This document shows, piece by piece, positions 37,274 to 47,138 of a stretch of DNA of 64,000 nt (its first letter is position 1; each line of letters opens with the position of its first letter). The notes beneath the pieces are model-generated. The model made no database searches. It saw nothing but the letters and a program-made list of their open reading frames with translations, and was not told the DNA's origin. Where the stretch lies: assembly GCF_000426885.1 (NCBI RefSeq), contig NZ_AUGF01000012.1:17324-81323 (forward strand), read 5' to 3'. Origin of the DNA: Moraxella caprae DSM 19149. Lineage in GTDB: Bacteria; Pseudomonadota; Gammaproteobacteria; Pseudomonadales; Moraxellaceae. The translations under genes and the position numbers were made by a program.

Positions 37274-38881
37274 TCACACTTTTATCGCCGTAGAAGTGAT
37301 TTTTTCTTCCACCACCACCGCATCAGGGTCGCCTGCCACGCTTTCACGTTTGACAAACATAAAGAATGCCCCTGTGGTTAGTGCTGTCAGCCCAATGCCA
37401 ATCCATACCGACAGCGTATAATCAAGCCCAAAGCCGATTTTGTTGTACGCTAAAAACGTATAACATGCCGCACTCATAAAGATGGCAGGCAATGTGCAAA
37501 CCCAGTGGAGCTTACGATAACGATACAGATAGCCTGCCCCTGTCCACAGCATGACCACCGCCACAGTTTGGTTTGCCCAGCTAAAATACCGCCATAGGAT
37601 TTCAAAGTCCACTTTTGAGATGATAAAGCCAATAACAAATAGCGGAATGGCAATCCACAAACGCTTGACGAGCGTGCGTTGCTCCATGGTTATAAACTCA
37701 GCAATGATAAGCCGTGCCGCCCGAAACGCTGTATCACCCGAGGTGATGGGCAGGATAACCACGCCAAGCACCGCAAAGATACCGCCAATGGTGCCAAGAT
37801 AGGCAATCGAGCTGTCATAGACCACCTTAGAGGGTGAACCGTCAGCAATGGCACCTTGTAGGCTAGCCAAGTCAGGATAGAACGACATGCCGACCGCACA
37901 CCAAATCAGGGCAATAACGCCTTCGGTAATCATCGCTCCATAAAAGATAAAGCGACCTTCGGACTCATTCTCAGCACAGCGAGCCATGAGCGGGGTCTGC
38001 GTGGCGTGAAAGCCCGACAACGCGCCACAGGTAATGGTCAAAAACAAGAGAGGCCAAATAGGCAAATCGCCTTTGGGTTGTAAGTTCATAAAGAAGCTCT
38101 CAACCGTCAAACCACCCATGCTATTAAAGAAATAATCACCCTGTCCGCCAAATTCATTTTTAAGCAGACCATAAGTCATGCCAAGCGACATGAATAGTAA
38201 TAATCCGCCAAAAAATGGATAAACCCGACCGATGATTTTGTCAATGGGCAGTAATGTGGCGATGATGTAATAAATAAAAATCAGGGCTGTCCACAACACC
38301 ACGATGGTGTCTTTATCCATACCAAACACGGTATTTTTGACGCTCTCGGTGGCAACAGTAACGCTCTCGGCATTATTGATATTAATCACCCCTGTGGCGT
38401 TACTGCCAAAAGTATCCATGGTGATGGAGCTAAGTAGGGCGGCAGGACTTGCGACAAAGACCACGCCAACAAGCACAAGCAGGACAACAGCAAGCAAGTT
38501 AATAAAATGCTTAACAGGTTGCCCCAGATATTTGCCCGTCAGATACGGCATGCTTGCCCCGCCATTTCGCACTGAGAGCATGCCACACATGTAGTCGTGT
38601 ACCGCCCCTGCAAAGATACAACCAAACACAATCCATAGCATTGCCACAGGACCATACAACGCTCCCAAGATGGGGCCAAAAATTGGGCCTGTGCCTGCGA
38701 TGTTAAGCAGTTGAATGAGCCAAATGCGTTTTTTGGACATGGGGATGTAGTCCACGCCGTCTGTCATAGTGTAGGCAGGGGTGTTTTTGTTGGGATTGAT
38801 GACAAAGATTTTTTCAATCATCTTGCCATACACAAAATAGCCTGCCACCAACACAGCGACACAAAAGAAAAACCACAACAT
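37274..38881 (-). CDS. cstA: Carbon starvation protein A family transporter
   Basis: 535 residues with about 15 hydrophobic segments. QLLNIAGTGPIFGPILGALYGP near residue 60 and CGALSGFHATQTPL are typical of CstA/BtsT peptide or pyruvate carriers. It is shorter than E. coli CstA (701), matching the short branch. ATG at 38881 with AGGAG seven bases before; a TTG at 38887 is less likely. Substrate uncertain between pyruvate and peptides. Confidence 0.92.
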   Translation of the reverse strand: MLWFFFCVAVLVAGYFVYGKMIEKIFVINPNKNTPAYTMTDGVDYIPMSKKRIWLIQLLNIAGTGPIFGPILGALYGPVAMLWIVFGCIFAGAVHDYMCGMLSVRNGGASMPYLTGKYLGQPVKHFINLLAVVLLVLVGVVFVASPAALLSSITMDTFGSNATGVININNAESVTVATESVKNTVFGMDKDTIVVLWTALIFIYYIIATLLPIDKIIGRVYPFFGGLLLFMSLGMTYGLLKNEFGGQGDYFFNSMGGLTVESFFMNLQPKGDLPIWPLLFLTITCGALSGFHATQTPLMARCAENESEGRFIFYGAMITEGVIALIWCAVGMSFYPDLASLQGAIADGSPSKVVYDSSIAYLGTIGGIFAVLGVVILPITSGDTAFRAARLIIAEFITMEQRTLVKRLWIAIPLFVIGFIISKVDFEILWRYFSWANQTVAVVMLWTGAGYLYRYRKLHWVCTLPAIFMSAACYTFLAYNKIGFGLDYTLSVWIGIGLTALTTGAFFMFVKRESVAGDPDAVVVEEKITSTAIKV

Positions 38882-39124
38882 AAACAATCTCCTAGATTGC
38901 TTTATCAGAATAGTTTATTGCATAATAAATAAAGTTAATAAATAATGGTCTTTTAAAAAACCAACCAAAATTTACCATCGCTTACAATACCGCAAACCGA
39001 TAAAAACGTCAATGCACATTTGTGGGTAGCTGATAACAATTTATGATTAATTTTATAAATAAATGATTTTTGTATTTTAAAGGGTAAATTGGTAAAAATT
39101 AGGGCGTAACGTTTGTTAATTTTT

Positions 39125-39133
39125 TGGTATAAT
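39125..39133 (+). promoter_or_regulatory. Extended -10 before the coiled-coil protein gene
   Basis: TGGTATAAT, 65 bases before the ATG at 39199. The rest of the cstA-to-39199 gap shows only AT-rich DNA and no repeat. Confidence 0.5.
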
Positions 39134-39198
39134 AATGCATTTTTACGTGTAAATATACATGTCTCTTTATTGTTCACTTTGTGTGGTTTGATTTTGTC

Positions 39199-39957
39199 AT
39201 GAATTCTTTAAATCGTAAGTTTCGCCAGCAAGGCATTTCTCATCAGCGTGGTTCGGCACAGCAGATTTTGGTGCTGTTTGTCATTGCTTTGGCGTTGGTA
39301 GCGATGGTCATGGCAGTTTTTGGCTATAAAATTGGACACAAGCAAGGACTAAGAAAAGGGGTGAGCCTGCAAACCGTTCAAGCCCAAGACGGCAGTGAAG
39401 ACCCATTACAAGGCATGACGGTCAATGAAGCCAAGTTAAAACAACAGCTTGACTCAGCGGTCAAAGAGCGTGACATTAGCCTGTCAAACCTAGAAACGTT
39501 GCGTGAACAAAATGAAGAGCTGACCACAAAAAACCTGCAACTGGCTCAGGTTAATGAGCTGTTTAAGAAAAAACTTGCCAAAGATGGCGGTATTCCCCTT
39601 GAAATATTGGGCAGTGAGATTCTGGCGTTGCCTGATAACACCTATGAGTATCGTTTTGATGTGGCGATGATAGCGTCATCAGGCTCGACCATGAACATGG
39701 CACCCAAGATGACCCTGCTAAATGCCACCAGCATGGTGCAAATCCCCTTAAAACCTGCCATTTATGAGATTAAAGACGTGGAGCGGATTCGTGGGCGGTT
39801 TGTCATGCCCAAAGATTTTGTGCCTAAGCAAATCAAGCTAGAAATCAATGCAGGTGGTGAGCGTGTCGAACAGCTCTATAACTGGCAAGTGGGCGAAGTC
39901 GTTGCCCAAAGGGAAGATAAGGGCGTGAGTGAGCGTCCTGTCGGTGCAGGCGAATAA
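39199..39957 (+). CDS. Inner-membrane coiled-coil protein, DUF6776-like, unknown
   Basis: 252 residues. A basic N-terminus, one membrane helix at about residues 24-45 (ILVLFVIALALVAMVMAVFG), then a coiled coil at about residues 75-130 rich in Leu, Glu and Lys, and a C-terminal beta-rich domain. The arrangement resembles the proteobacterial DUF6776 family, recalled with limited confidence. Function unknown. It lies 21 bases before clpS on the same strand, so the two are probably co-transcribed. Confidence 0.65.
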   Translation: MNSLNRKFRQQGISHQRGSAQQILVLFVIALALVAMVMAVFGYKIGHKQGLRKGVSLQTVQAQDGSEDPLQGMTVNEAKLKQQLDSAVKERDISLSNLETLREQNEELTTKNLQLAQVNELFKKKLAKDGGIPLEILGSEILALPDNTYEYRFDVAMIASSGSTMNMAPKMTLLNATSMVQIPLKPAIYEIKDVERIRGRFVMPKDFVPKQIKLEINAGGERVEQLYNWQVGEVVAQREDKGVSERPVGAGE

Positions 39958-39978
39958 CAGTAAAAGCAAAGGTGTGAT

Positions 39979-40293
39979 ATGAGCCAACATGAATCTGATA
40001 TCGACAGCCAAAACGATGTGATAACTAAGCCAGAACAGGCAGAAGTCCCATTGTTTCATGTGGTCATGCATAATGATAACTTTACCACGATGGACTTTGT
40101 GGTGTTTGTGCTCGTTGAAGTGTTTGCTCATGGCATGGATAAAGCCGTATCTTTGATGATGGACATTCATCAAACAGGGCAGGCGATTGTGGCGACCCTA
40201 CCCAAAGAGATTGGCGAGATGAAAATCGCCATCGTGCAAGAGTATGCCGAAGAAGCCGAGTTTCCGCTGTTGGTTACTTTAAAGAGAGCATAA
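39979..40293 (+). CDS. clpS: ATP-dependent Clp protease adaptor ClpS
   Basis: 104 residues. FHVVMHNDNFTTMDFVV and the helix MDIHQTGQA match ClpS, which binds N-degron substrates and delivers them to ClpA. SD AAGGTGTGAT. It normally precedes clpA; here clpA is 10 kb upstream on the same strand. Confidence 0.96.
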   Translation: MSQHESDIDSQNDVITKPEQAEVPLFHVVMHNDNFTTMDFVVFVLVEVFAHGMDKAVSLMMDIHQTGQAIVATLPKEIGEMKIAIVQEYAEEAEFPLLVTLKRA

Positions 40294-40404
40294 CAGAATA
40301 AAATATATTCTTGTGTAAAATCAATATCTTATCTTTAAAACAGTATTGCTACAAAAACTGTCATTTTCTATCATTTTCCAATCATTTTTAGGCTCATTAT
40401 TTTT

Positions 40405-41070
40405 ATGCCATCCAATCCGTTATCTCATCATTTCCCCCGAATATTTCATTTAGCCAGTTTGCATCCGCCTAGGGATTTTTATCCCATTGCTGATACACCC
40501 ATTTGCCTTGAAATCGGGGCAGGCAAGGGCAAGCATGCCTTGTTATTTGCTAGCCAAAACCCTGATAAACACCTGTATGCCATAGAACGCACCGCCATAA
40601 AGTTTGAAGCGTTTGATAAACAAGCAGGCATGGCAAATCCGCCCAACCTGACCGCCATTCACGCTGACGCCATTGCGTGGACAGCCTTTGCGGTGTATCC
40701 CAAGCAGATCCAAACCTGCTTTATCTTATACCCCAACCCCGAACCCAAAAACAAAAACCAACGTTTTTTGAATATGCCATTTTTTGAGCTGTTACTGTCC
40801 AAGATGGCAGATGGCGGACAGATTATTTTGGCAAGTAACATTGGCGACTATATCGACGAAGCTGAGCGACTGCTTACTGAGATGTGGCAACTGCCTTATA
40901 GCAAAAGGCAGATAGAGTCGACGTCGGCACGCACGCATTTTGAGATTAAATATTTGGCACGGGGCGAGCGTTGCCAAGAACTTATCATTACCAAGCCTGG
41001 CGGTTATCGCACCCGTTTTGATGAGACATTGCCCTTGCATTTATCACGGTCGTCAAGCGATGAAGCCTAA
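40405..41070 (+). CDS. TrmB-like tRNA (guanine-N7)-methyltransferase family protein
   Basis: 221 residues with a SAM fold: LEIGAGKGKHALLFA, then YAIERTAIKF, and YPNPEPKNKNQRF in place of the usual FPDPWPKKRH motif of TrmB. The position of this segment fits the family, but the changed catalytic motif marks a divergent branch, so the exact tRNA position is uncertain. It overlaps the following flavoprotein gene by eleven bases. Confidence 0.72.
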   Translation: MPSNPLSHHFPRIFHLASLHPPRDFYPIADTPICLEIGAGKGKHALLFASQNPDKHLYAIERTAIKFEAFDKQAGMANPPNLTAIHADAIAWTAFAVYPKQIQTCFILYPNPEPKNKNQRFLNMPFFELLLSKMADGGQIILASNIGDYIDEAERLLTEMWQLPYSKRQIESTSARTHFEIKYLARGERCQELIITKPGGYRTRFDETLPLHLSRSSSDEA

Positions 41071-42259
41071 GATTGCCATCATTGGGGCAGGGGCGAGTGG
41101 TCTTATGGTCGCAGAGCATTTGTCCGCTTATGATGTGGACATTTGTGTCTATGAGCAAATGCCAAGTGCAGGTCGCAAAATCCTATGGGCAGGCAAGACA
41201 GGGCTAAATGTCAGCCATGCCGAGCCGATGACGGCTTTTGTGGGGCGTTACACCCCGTCCGACTGGCTGACACCTTTTTTGCAAGTCTGTGATAATGCGT
41301 GGGTCGTGGATTGGCTTACTAGGCTGGGCATTGAGACCTATGTCGGGTCAAGTGGGCGGATTTTTCCCGTGCAGATGAAAGCATCGGCATTTCTAAGGGC
41401 GTGGTTACGTCGCTTGATGGCGAGGGGCGTGCAGATTTTTTATCGTCATGAGTGCTTGGGCGTGGATGGTAATGCTGTGCGATTTGCCCATGATGGGGCG
41501 GAGTTTGAGCAGACGTTTGATGCCATTGTGCTGGCGTGTGGTGGTGGTTCGTATCAGCGATTGGGGGCGACAGGCACATGGCAGGCATGGCTGTCTGACG
41601 ATGAGCTAACTCCGTTGTACGCCAGTAATGTCGGGGTGGTGCGGTCGTGGTCGCCTTACATGGAGAAGTTTTTTGGTAAACCGTTAAAAAGGGTGGGTCT
41701 GTGGACAGAGGGCGAGCCTGCCTCCCAAGGCGACATCATCATCACTCATTATGGCATGGAGAGCGGGCTGATTTATAAATACAACAAAGCCATGCGTGCG
41801 TGTCATGATGGGATAAGGGTGTATTTGGATTTATTGCCTGACAAATCGCCAGATGACATCGCCAAGATATTTGCCAAAAATAAAAAGCAGTCTTTAAATA
41901 ACATTTTACGAAAAATCGGCTTGGATGACATCAAAATCGCCCTAATTCGTGAATGTACCCATAGGGCAGACTGGGCAAATCACGAACGCATGACAAGTTT
42001 TGTTAAATGCCTGCCGACGATGTTTGATGGTTTTCGCCCGATGGATGAAGCCATTAGCACAGGTGGCGGTGTCAAGCGGTCGGCATTAACTGATGAATTG
42101 CAACTAAAATCTAATCCTGCTGTCTTTGTCTGTGGTGAGATGTTGGATTTTGATGCCCCAACGGGTGGTTATCTTTTGACGGCATGTTTTGCCACAGGGC
42201 AGGCGGTGGGGCGTGGCGTGGCTCACCTTTTAAAATTGCAACCGATAAAGGCAAGCTAA
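41060..42259 (+). CDS. HI0933/BaiN-like flavoprotein (TIGR03862 type)
   Basis: 399 residues. The N-terminal FAD motif IIGAGASGLMVAEHL is followed by AGRKILWAGKTGLNVSH, and the C-terminus has FDAPTGGYLLTACFATG with the second FAD-contact region. This fits the YhiN/HI0933-like family (TIGR03862 branch), of unknown substrate. The ATG at 41060 lies within the end of the TrmB-like gene, so the two are coupled. Confidence 0.87.
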   Translation: MKPKIAIIGAGASGLMVAEHLSAYDVDICVYEQMPSAGRKILWAGKTGLNVSHAEPMTAFVGRYTPSDWLTPFLQVCDNAWVVDWLTRLGIETYVGSSGRIFPVQMKASAFLRAWLRRLMARGVQIFYRHECLGVDGNAVRFAHDGAEFEQTFDAIVLACGGGSYQRLGATGTWQAWLSDDELTPLYASNVGVVRSWSPYMEKFFGKPLKRVGLWTEGEPASQGDIIITHYGMESGLIYKYNKAMRACHDGIRVYLDLLPDKSPDDIAKIFAKNKKQSLNNILRKIGLDDIKIALIRECTHRADWANHERMTSFVKCLPTMFDGFRPMDEAISTGGGVKRSALTDELQLKSNPAVFVCGEMLDFDAPTGGYLLTACFATGQAVGRGVAHLLKLQPIKAS

Positions 42260-42285
42260 AAAGCCAAAAGCACACCCTAGATAGG

Positions 42286-42939
42286 CTAAGCCCGTCTAAA
42301 TTTACCGTATTCCAAAAAATGTACCACTTGGTTGGCAACAGCAGAGCTGGTTAGCATGCCTGTATGAGTGACAGGTAAAATCAGGCTGTCGGTGGCAGAT
42401 GGTAGTTCGGTCTCATGGACAAATACCGTGCCGTCATGGGCATGTCGGGTGCGGTAGTGGCGATTGTGATAATTTAAAAACAGCAGACCCAAGCCTTGGG
42501 ACTTATCCCCTGCAATCACACCAAATTCCACGTCATTAGGTACACTCGGGCAAGTGCCGTCCAACGCTCCGATATAGGACTGTCCGACTAAGGGTGACAG
42601 CGTGCGTTTGACATAAGTGGCACAAACACTGCCTTGATGGGGCGTGCCAAGGGAGATACAGCGATGAACTTGCCATGCGGGATAGTCGTGTAAAAACTGC
42701 CGAATCACCAATCCGCTCAGACTGTGAGCCACGAGATTGATGGGTTTGTCGGGACTATGATGAGTGAGCAGGTAGTCATTTAGGCGTTTGGCGTGTGCCG
42801 AGACGTCTTGGCGTAGACTCTGATAGGTGGGTATATGCACGACAAAACCCGCTCGCCGAATGTATCTAGCAAGCGGATAAACAATCAAACTGGTTTGGTG
42901 CAAACCATGCAAGACGAGCGTGGTAGGTTTATTTGCCAC
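42286..42939 (-). CDS. Alpha/beta hydrolase, lipase-like
   Basis: 217 residues. [10 protein letters not shown] forms the oxyanion-loop region; [14 protein letters not shown] holds the nucleophile Ser; HDGTVFV and VTHTGML probably hold the acid and His. It resembles small esterases related to LipA/EstA or PGAP1-like hydrolases. No signal peptide. It begins with GTG overlapping the last codons of infA by eleven bases and has no clear SD, so it relies on coupling or starts further in. Confidence 0.8.
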   Translation of the reverse strand: MANKPTTLVLHGLHQTSLIVYPLARYIRRAGFVVHIPTYQSLRQDVSAHAKRLNDYLLTHHSPDKPINLVAHSLSGLVIRQFLHDYPAWQVHRCISLGTPHQGSVCATYVKRTLSPLVGQSYIGALDGTCPSVPNDVEFGVIAGDKSQGLGLLFLNYHNRHYRTRHAHDGTVFVHETELPSATDSLILPVTHTGMLTSSAVANQVVHFLEYGKFRRA

Positions 42940-43150
42940 GATAAGTAATGCGACCTTTGGATAAATCGTAAGGGGTCATCTCAACCTTGACTTTATCGCC
43001 TGTCAGAATGCGGATATAGTGTTTACGCATCTTGCCTGAGATGTGAGCGATGATTTCGTGTCCGTTGTCAAGGCGGACTTTAAATAGGGTGTTTGGTAGC
43101 GTGTCAATGACTTCGCCTTCAAACTCGATGATGTCGTCTTTTTTTGCCAT
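42929..43150 (-). CDS. infA: Translation initiation factor IF-1
   Basis: 73 residues, an OB fold. [19 protein letters not shown] and ending GRITYRGK are typical. Normal length (72). It binds the 30S A-site. Its end overlaps the hydrolase gene. Confidence 0.98.
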   Translation of the reverse strand: MAKKDDIIEFEGEVIDTLPNTLFKVRLDNGHEIIAHISGKMRKHYIRILTGDKVKVEMTPYDLSKGRITYRGK

Positions 43151-43212
43151 AAGTCAGATAAGTTAAAAATGAAAGCAGTATTATAGTGGAAATTACATAA
43201 AATAGCAATGGA

Positions 43213-44019
43213 TTACTCTAATAAACCAAGCCATAGTGGGGTCAAAGGCTGTTTTGGCAGTAGTTGTTGAAATTTATCAGGGTAATAAGCGTTGATAAAA
43301 TACAGCCCGTCCGCATCTGACGTGGGTGGTAGTAGTGAGCGGTCTTTGGCATCGATGAGTGCAGGCAAAGCGTCAATGTGGAGCCTGCCTGTGCCAATGG
43401 CAAACAGCATGCCCATGATATTACGCACCATGTGGTGCAAAAAGCCGTCTGCTTGAATGTCTAACACAAGATACGCCCCATGTTTAAATAGGCGGATGTG
43501 ATGAATGTCTCGGACGGGCTTGTTAGATTGGCACATGGATGAGCGAAAACTGCTAAAATCATGCGTGCCAAGCAGAAGTTGGCTTGCCTGCACCATAATA
43601 TCGACATCAAGGGGTTCATAAAAATGAGTGACTTGATGGCGTAAGATGGCAGGGCGATAAGGTTGGTTTAGGGTGATGTAACGATAACGGCGAGCGATGG
43701 CACCAAAGCGTGCGTGAAAGTCATCAGGCATGGGTGTAACCCACGTTAAGGCGATGTCGTCGGGCAGTAGGGTGTTCACGCCACGAAGCCACTGGTGGGG
43801 CGTGCGATGAGCGGTGGTGGCAAAATGAGCTACCATATTACCTGCATGCACCCCTGCATCAGTGCGACCTGCGGCGATGACTTCCACAGGTTCGTTGGCG
43901 ACTTTGGAGATGGCGTATTCAAGGCGGGCTTGAATACTGTCCACTTCTTGCTGACGTTGCCAGCCTTTATAATGCGTGCCAATGAACTCAATGCCAATGG
44001 CGTGGATTGTCATGCTCAT
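43213..44019 (-). CDS. truA: tRNA pseudouridine(38-40) synthase
   Basis: 268 residues. Catalytic Asp in AAGRTDAGVHAGN; YKGWQRQ at the start and SFRSSMCQSNKPVRDI later are TruA segments. Start ATG at 44019 or 44013; the frame opens to 44025, touching the asparaginase stop, which suggests co-transcription with it. Confidence 0.95.
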   Translation of the reverse strand: MSMTIHAIGIEFIGTHYKGWQRQQEVDSIQARLEYAISKVANEPVEVIAAGRTDAGVHAGNMVAHFATTAHRTPHQWLRGVNTLLPDDIALTWVTPMPDDFHARFGAIARRYRYITLNQPYRPAILRHQVTHFYEPLDVDIMVQASQLLLGTHDFSSFRSSMCQSNKPVRDIHHIRLFKHGAYLVLDIQADGFLHHMVRNIMGMLFAIGTGRLHIDALPALIDAKDRSLLPPTSDADGLYFINAYYPDKFQQLLPKQPLTPLWLGLLE

Positions 44020-44025
44020 CACCAA

Positions 44026-44997
44026 TCACCAGTTATCAGAACATAAAGCGTTATTTATCGCCAGCCATAAAAGTCGCCCGTAGATGGCAGGAATGCTCAA
44101 TTTCCCCCCTGACCACACATGATGAGCATATTGCCAAGACCCTGCGGCATAAGTGGTGCTCACCCCATGAAAAGGACACATGGTGGTGCATACCACAGGG
44201 ATGTTTTGCTCATGTAGTCGGTCAAGCTCGGCGATAATGGCATCACTTTTGGGTAAGTTGCCTGCCCCATAGGCGATAAGGATGACAGCGGTGGTGTTGT
44301 CATTGATGTTGGCTAGCTCTTGGGCGATGTGGTTTGTGTCATTAGGCAGTAAAAAAATGCTTTTGATGTTGGCGGTATTGGCGTGATGTTTGATGATGTC
44401 AAAAGACTCGGGATGGATTGTGGGTAATGTCAGGCTTGGATGACTAACGTGTGTGCCATAAAAGGCATTGGGATTGAGACTGTCTATTTTTTGAGTGTTG
44501 TCCGCCCAAAAGGTTTGGTGGCAAAACTGCACAAACACACCTTGACGGGTTTGGCCGACATTGATGGCATCTGATAGATTATGCCAAGCATCGCTGGTAT
44601 CATCTATGTGATAAGTAGGATTATCTGCCACAAGTAGTGGATTCATGCTTCCTGTAATTACCAAGGATAAGTCGCGGTTGGTAAAGGCGTGAAATAAAAA
44701 ACTTGCCAAAAAACTTAGGGTGTCCGTACCTGTAATCAGTACAAATCGTCTGGCACCTTGCTGATGGGCGGTACTGATGAGTTCATAAAAATGGGCGAAG
44801 TCAGTCGGGGTTAAGGTGCTACTGTCTTTGATGCAGTCATTATCCAAAATGACTTGCCTGCTGCCTAATCGGCTGTTTAATAAATCTTGTAAAACAGGTA
44901 AAAACTCATGGGCGGGTAAGGGCGATAAAGGCGTGCCATGACTGCCAAAAGTACCGCCAGCATAAATGAGATGGATGTCGTCTGATTGATAGAGCAT
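44026..44997 (-). CDS. L-asparaginase (type I-like, cytoplasmic)
   Basis: 323 residues. The first catalytic Thr lies in IYAGGTFGS and the second in ITGTDTLSFLA; TGSMNPLL follows. No signal peptide, so a cytoplasmic enzyme. It hydrolyses Asn to Asp and ammonia. AGGTFG replaces the usual TGGTI, a divergent first motif, so the activity is likely but not certain. Confidence 0.85.
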   Translation of the reverse strand: MLYQSDDIHLIYAGGTFGSHGTPLSPLPAHEFLPVLQDLLNSRLGSRQVILDNDCIKDSSTLTPTDFAHFYELISTAHQQGARRFVLITGTDTLSFLASFLFHAFTNRDLSLVITGSMNPLLVADNPTYHIDDTSDAWHNLSDAINVGQTRQGVFVQFCHQTFWADNTQKIDSLNPNAFYGTHVSHPSLTLPTIHPESFDIIKHHANTANIKSIFLLPNDTNHIAQELANINDNTTAVILIAYGAGNLPKSDAIIAELDRLHEQNIPVVCTTMCPFHGVSTTYAAGSWQYAHHVWSGGKLSIPAIYGRLLWLAINNALCSDNW

Positions 44998-45050
44998 GAT
45001 AAGCTAAGTGTAAAATGATTGGGCGAATCATAACATGGTTTTTACAAAAA

Positions 45051-45083
45051 AGCAAAAAGGCACATCGTAAGACATGCCTTATA
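45051..45083 (-). terminator. Intrinsic terminator of the fimV unit
   Basis: On the minus strand AAGGCATGTC and GATGTGCCTT arms (two mismatches), then TTTTTGCTTTTTT. Confidence 0.7.
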
Positions 45084-45100
45084 TGTTGGTAGCTACGACA

Positions 45101-47080
45101 TTATACTAATTGGGTTAATAACTCACGTGCGTTTTGTTGCTGAGTGGCATTACCTGTTTGTATTACTTCATCAAGCAGACGTTTGGCACTGTCGTACTCG
45201 CCAAGGTCAAGATATTGTTTGGCAAGATTTAAAGTGATGCCGGTATTGTCCAGTTCATCAACAAAACCAAGCTCTGATGGAATGCCTGCTGTTTGCGTTG
45301 GTACGGCTGTGACGGGTGTAACAGAAGTAACTGGCTCAGAAACAGAAGCAGGAGTTGGCTCTGGCGTGATTGTGGCAGGTGTTTCGGTAAAATCAAAACC
45401 GTCAATATCAAGACTGTCATTTGGTATGTCAGTGACAGGCGTGGTGTCAAACGCCAAATCGGTAGTGTCAAATGCCAAGCCATCATCTTGTACAGATTCG
45501 CTCACTGCTGGCGTGGACTCTACCCCCAAATCCAAATCGCCAAACCCTAAATCATCATCGGCACTGCTAGTGGGGGTAACAGTTGGTGTAACCACAGGTG
45601 CTGATGTAGTCTCATTAAACCCTAAGTCAAAATCAGCAAATTCATCACTGGGGTCAATGGTTGGTATCGGAGCTGGCTTAGTAGCAGGTTCAGCAGTAAG
45701 CTTGGTATCAAAATCACCAAAATCCAAATTGGCAGTTGGCGTGGTATCTACCACAGGAGCAGATGGGGTTTCGGTGCTAAATGTCAAATCAAAGTCGCCA
45801 AACTCACTTAGTTCGGTTTCTGGCTTGATTTCTGCTTGTGGTGTACTAACAGGCTTTTGTGTGGCGATTGATACATCAGTATCAAAGTCAAAACCATCAA
45901 GAGCTAAGTCATCACTTGGTGCTGTATCAGGTGTAGCAGGAGTTGGGATGGGTTCGGGAGTGGCTTCAAAATTAAAGTCTAGGTCACCGCCCAAATCATT
46001 GCCCAGACCTCCTAAGGTATCTTCGATGGCAAGTTCATTAACTTTATTTGATGAAATCGTACCAAAATCTAAATCTAAGTTGGGTTGTTCGCTGACAGCA
46101 GGGGTAGGCTCTGGCGTTTCAAATTCAAAATCAAAACCATCTAGTGCATCATTGGCTTGATTGTCTACCGCTGTTGGAGCGGGGGCAGGGTCAAGACCAA
46201 ATTGCACATCTAAATCACTCTCTAAGCTGCCATCTAGGCTCATCAAATCATCTGATGTGGTGTCAAAGTCAAGCGTAGGCTCATTGCTAAGTGCAGGTGC
46301 TACCACCTCTTTTGCTGGTTCGTCAAAGGAGAAATCATCAAAATCTAATGTCGGCTCAGCAGTAGGCTGTGGTGGCTGAACAGGAGTGTCAAAGTCTAAA
46401 TCAAAGTCACTACCACTCAGCGTAGGCTCAGCGGTAGGTGCTGGTGCATCTAAGGTTTCTAAGTCAAAATCAAGTGAGGTGTCAGTGTTGGTGGTAACAC
46501 TTGGTGTGGGCTTGGATGCTGGTGTTTCAAAGTCAAAATCTAAGCCATTATCAAAGGCATCAGATGTCTGATTTTGCGTAGCAACTGCCACAGCAGCAAC
46601 AGGAGCGACCACGGCGGCTGTTTGAGCAGGAGTGGGCTGTGGTGTGGGTGCTTGTCCTGCGCCACTGTTTATCTCATCTTCTAATAGCGATTTGCAAAAA
46701 TCAGCTTCACGAATGGTCTCGCCATCGGCAATCTCATGGATTTTTTGGTGTAGCTGGTTAAAGGCAGCAAACTGTTTGGTGACGCCATAAGTTTGTAGCA
46801 GTTTTAGCATCGCATCGTTATGACGGGGATTGGTCATTAGTACCCGTTTTAACTCGGCAATCGCTTCATTGTAGTTCTGATTGCGGATATGAGCCTCAGC
46901 GATGGCAAGATCATTACCAGTTGCTGTCGGTGTGGGTGCTACTGGGGTTTGCTGAGTAGGGATGTGAGCCTGTGGACTGGCAGGCAGTTCTGTTTTTTGA
47001 GCTTGTAGTTTTTTTAATACAAAAAACGCCACAATACCAATTACAACAACAGCACCAATGGCGATAATAATGGTTTCCAT
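45101..47080 (-). CDS. FimV C-terminal half as a separate protein (membrane anchor, Asp/Phe repeats, TPR-like end)
   Basis: 659 residues. A membrane helix at residues 2-22 (IIIAIGAVVVIGIVAFFVL); a short TPR-like block near residues 55-130; then about 450 residues of low-complexity DFD, LDFD and Pro/Thr repeats; finally a FimV C-terminal helix block (LNLAKQYLDLGEYDSAKRLL). FimV acts in type IV pilus assembly and twitching. The SD CGGAGTTATC fixes the ATG, so it is a true gene start and not a frameshift. It directly follows the LysM part on the same strand. Confidence 0.85.
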   Translation of the reverse strand: METIIIAIGAVVVIGIVAFFVLKKLQAQKTELPASPQAHIPTQQTPVAPTPTATGNDLAIAEAHIRNQNYNEAIAELKRVLMTNPRHNDAMLKLLQTYGVTKQFAAFNQLHQKIHEIADGETIREADFCKSLLEDEINSGAGQAPTPQPTPAQTAAVVAPVAAVAVATQNQTSDAFDNGLDFDFETPASKPTPSVTTNTDTSLDFDLETLDAPAPTAEPTLSGSDFDLDFDTPVQPPQPTAEPTLDFDDFSFDEPAKEVVAPALSNEPTLDFDTTSDDLMSLDGSLESDLDVQFGLDPAPAPTAVDNQANDALDGFDFEFETPEPTPAVSEQPNLDLDFGTISSNKVNELAIEDTLGGLGNDLGGDLDFNFEATPEPIPTPATPDTAPSDDLALDGFDFDTDVSIATQKPVSTPQAEIKPETELSEFGDFDLTFSTETPSAPVVDTTPTANLDFGDFDTKLTAEPATKPAPIPTIDPSDEFADFDLGFNETTSAPVVTPTVTPTSSADDDLGFGDLDLGVESTPAVSESVQDDGLAFDTTDLAFDTTPVTDIPNDSLDIDGFDFTETPATITPEPTPASVSEPVTSVTPVTAVPTQTAGIPSELGFVDELDNTGITLNLAKQYLDLGEYDSAKRLLDEVIQTGNATQQQNARELLTQLV

Positions 47081-47138
47081 GATAACTCCGATTTATTAAG
47101 CCTGATAGATGGGCTTAATGGGCATTGCCCTTTGTTAA

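Noticed and set aside
39095..39110. TTAGGGCGTAACG as another family A end
   Set aside because: Only about ten bases match and no second half is nearby.
45144..46160. Long plus-strand frame of 338 codons, rich in Ser and Lys, opposite the FimV C-terminal gene
   Set aside because: It mirrors the DFD/Thr/Pro repeats of the real minus-strand gene; no SD and no recognisable domain.
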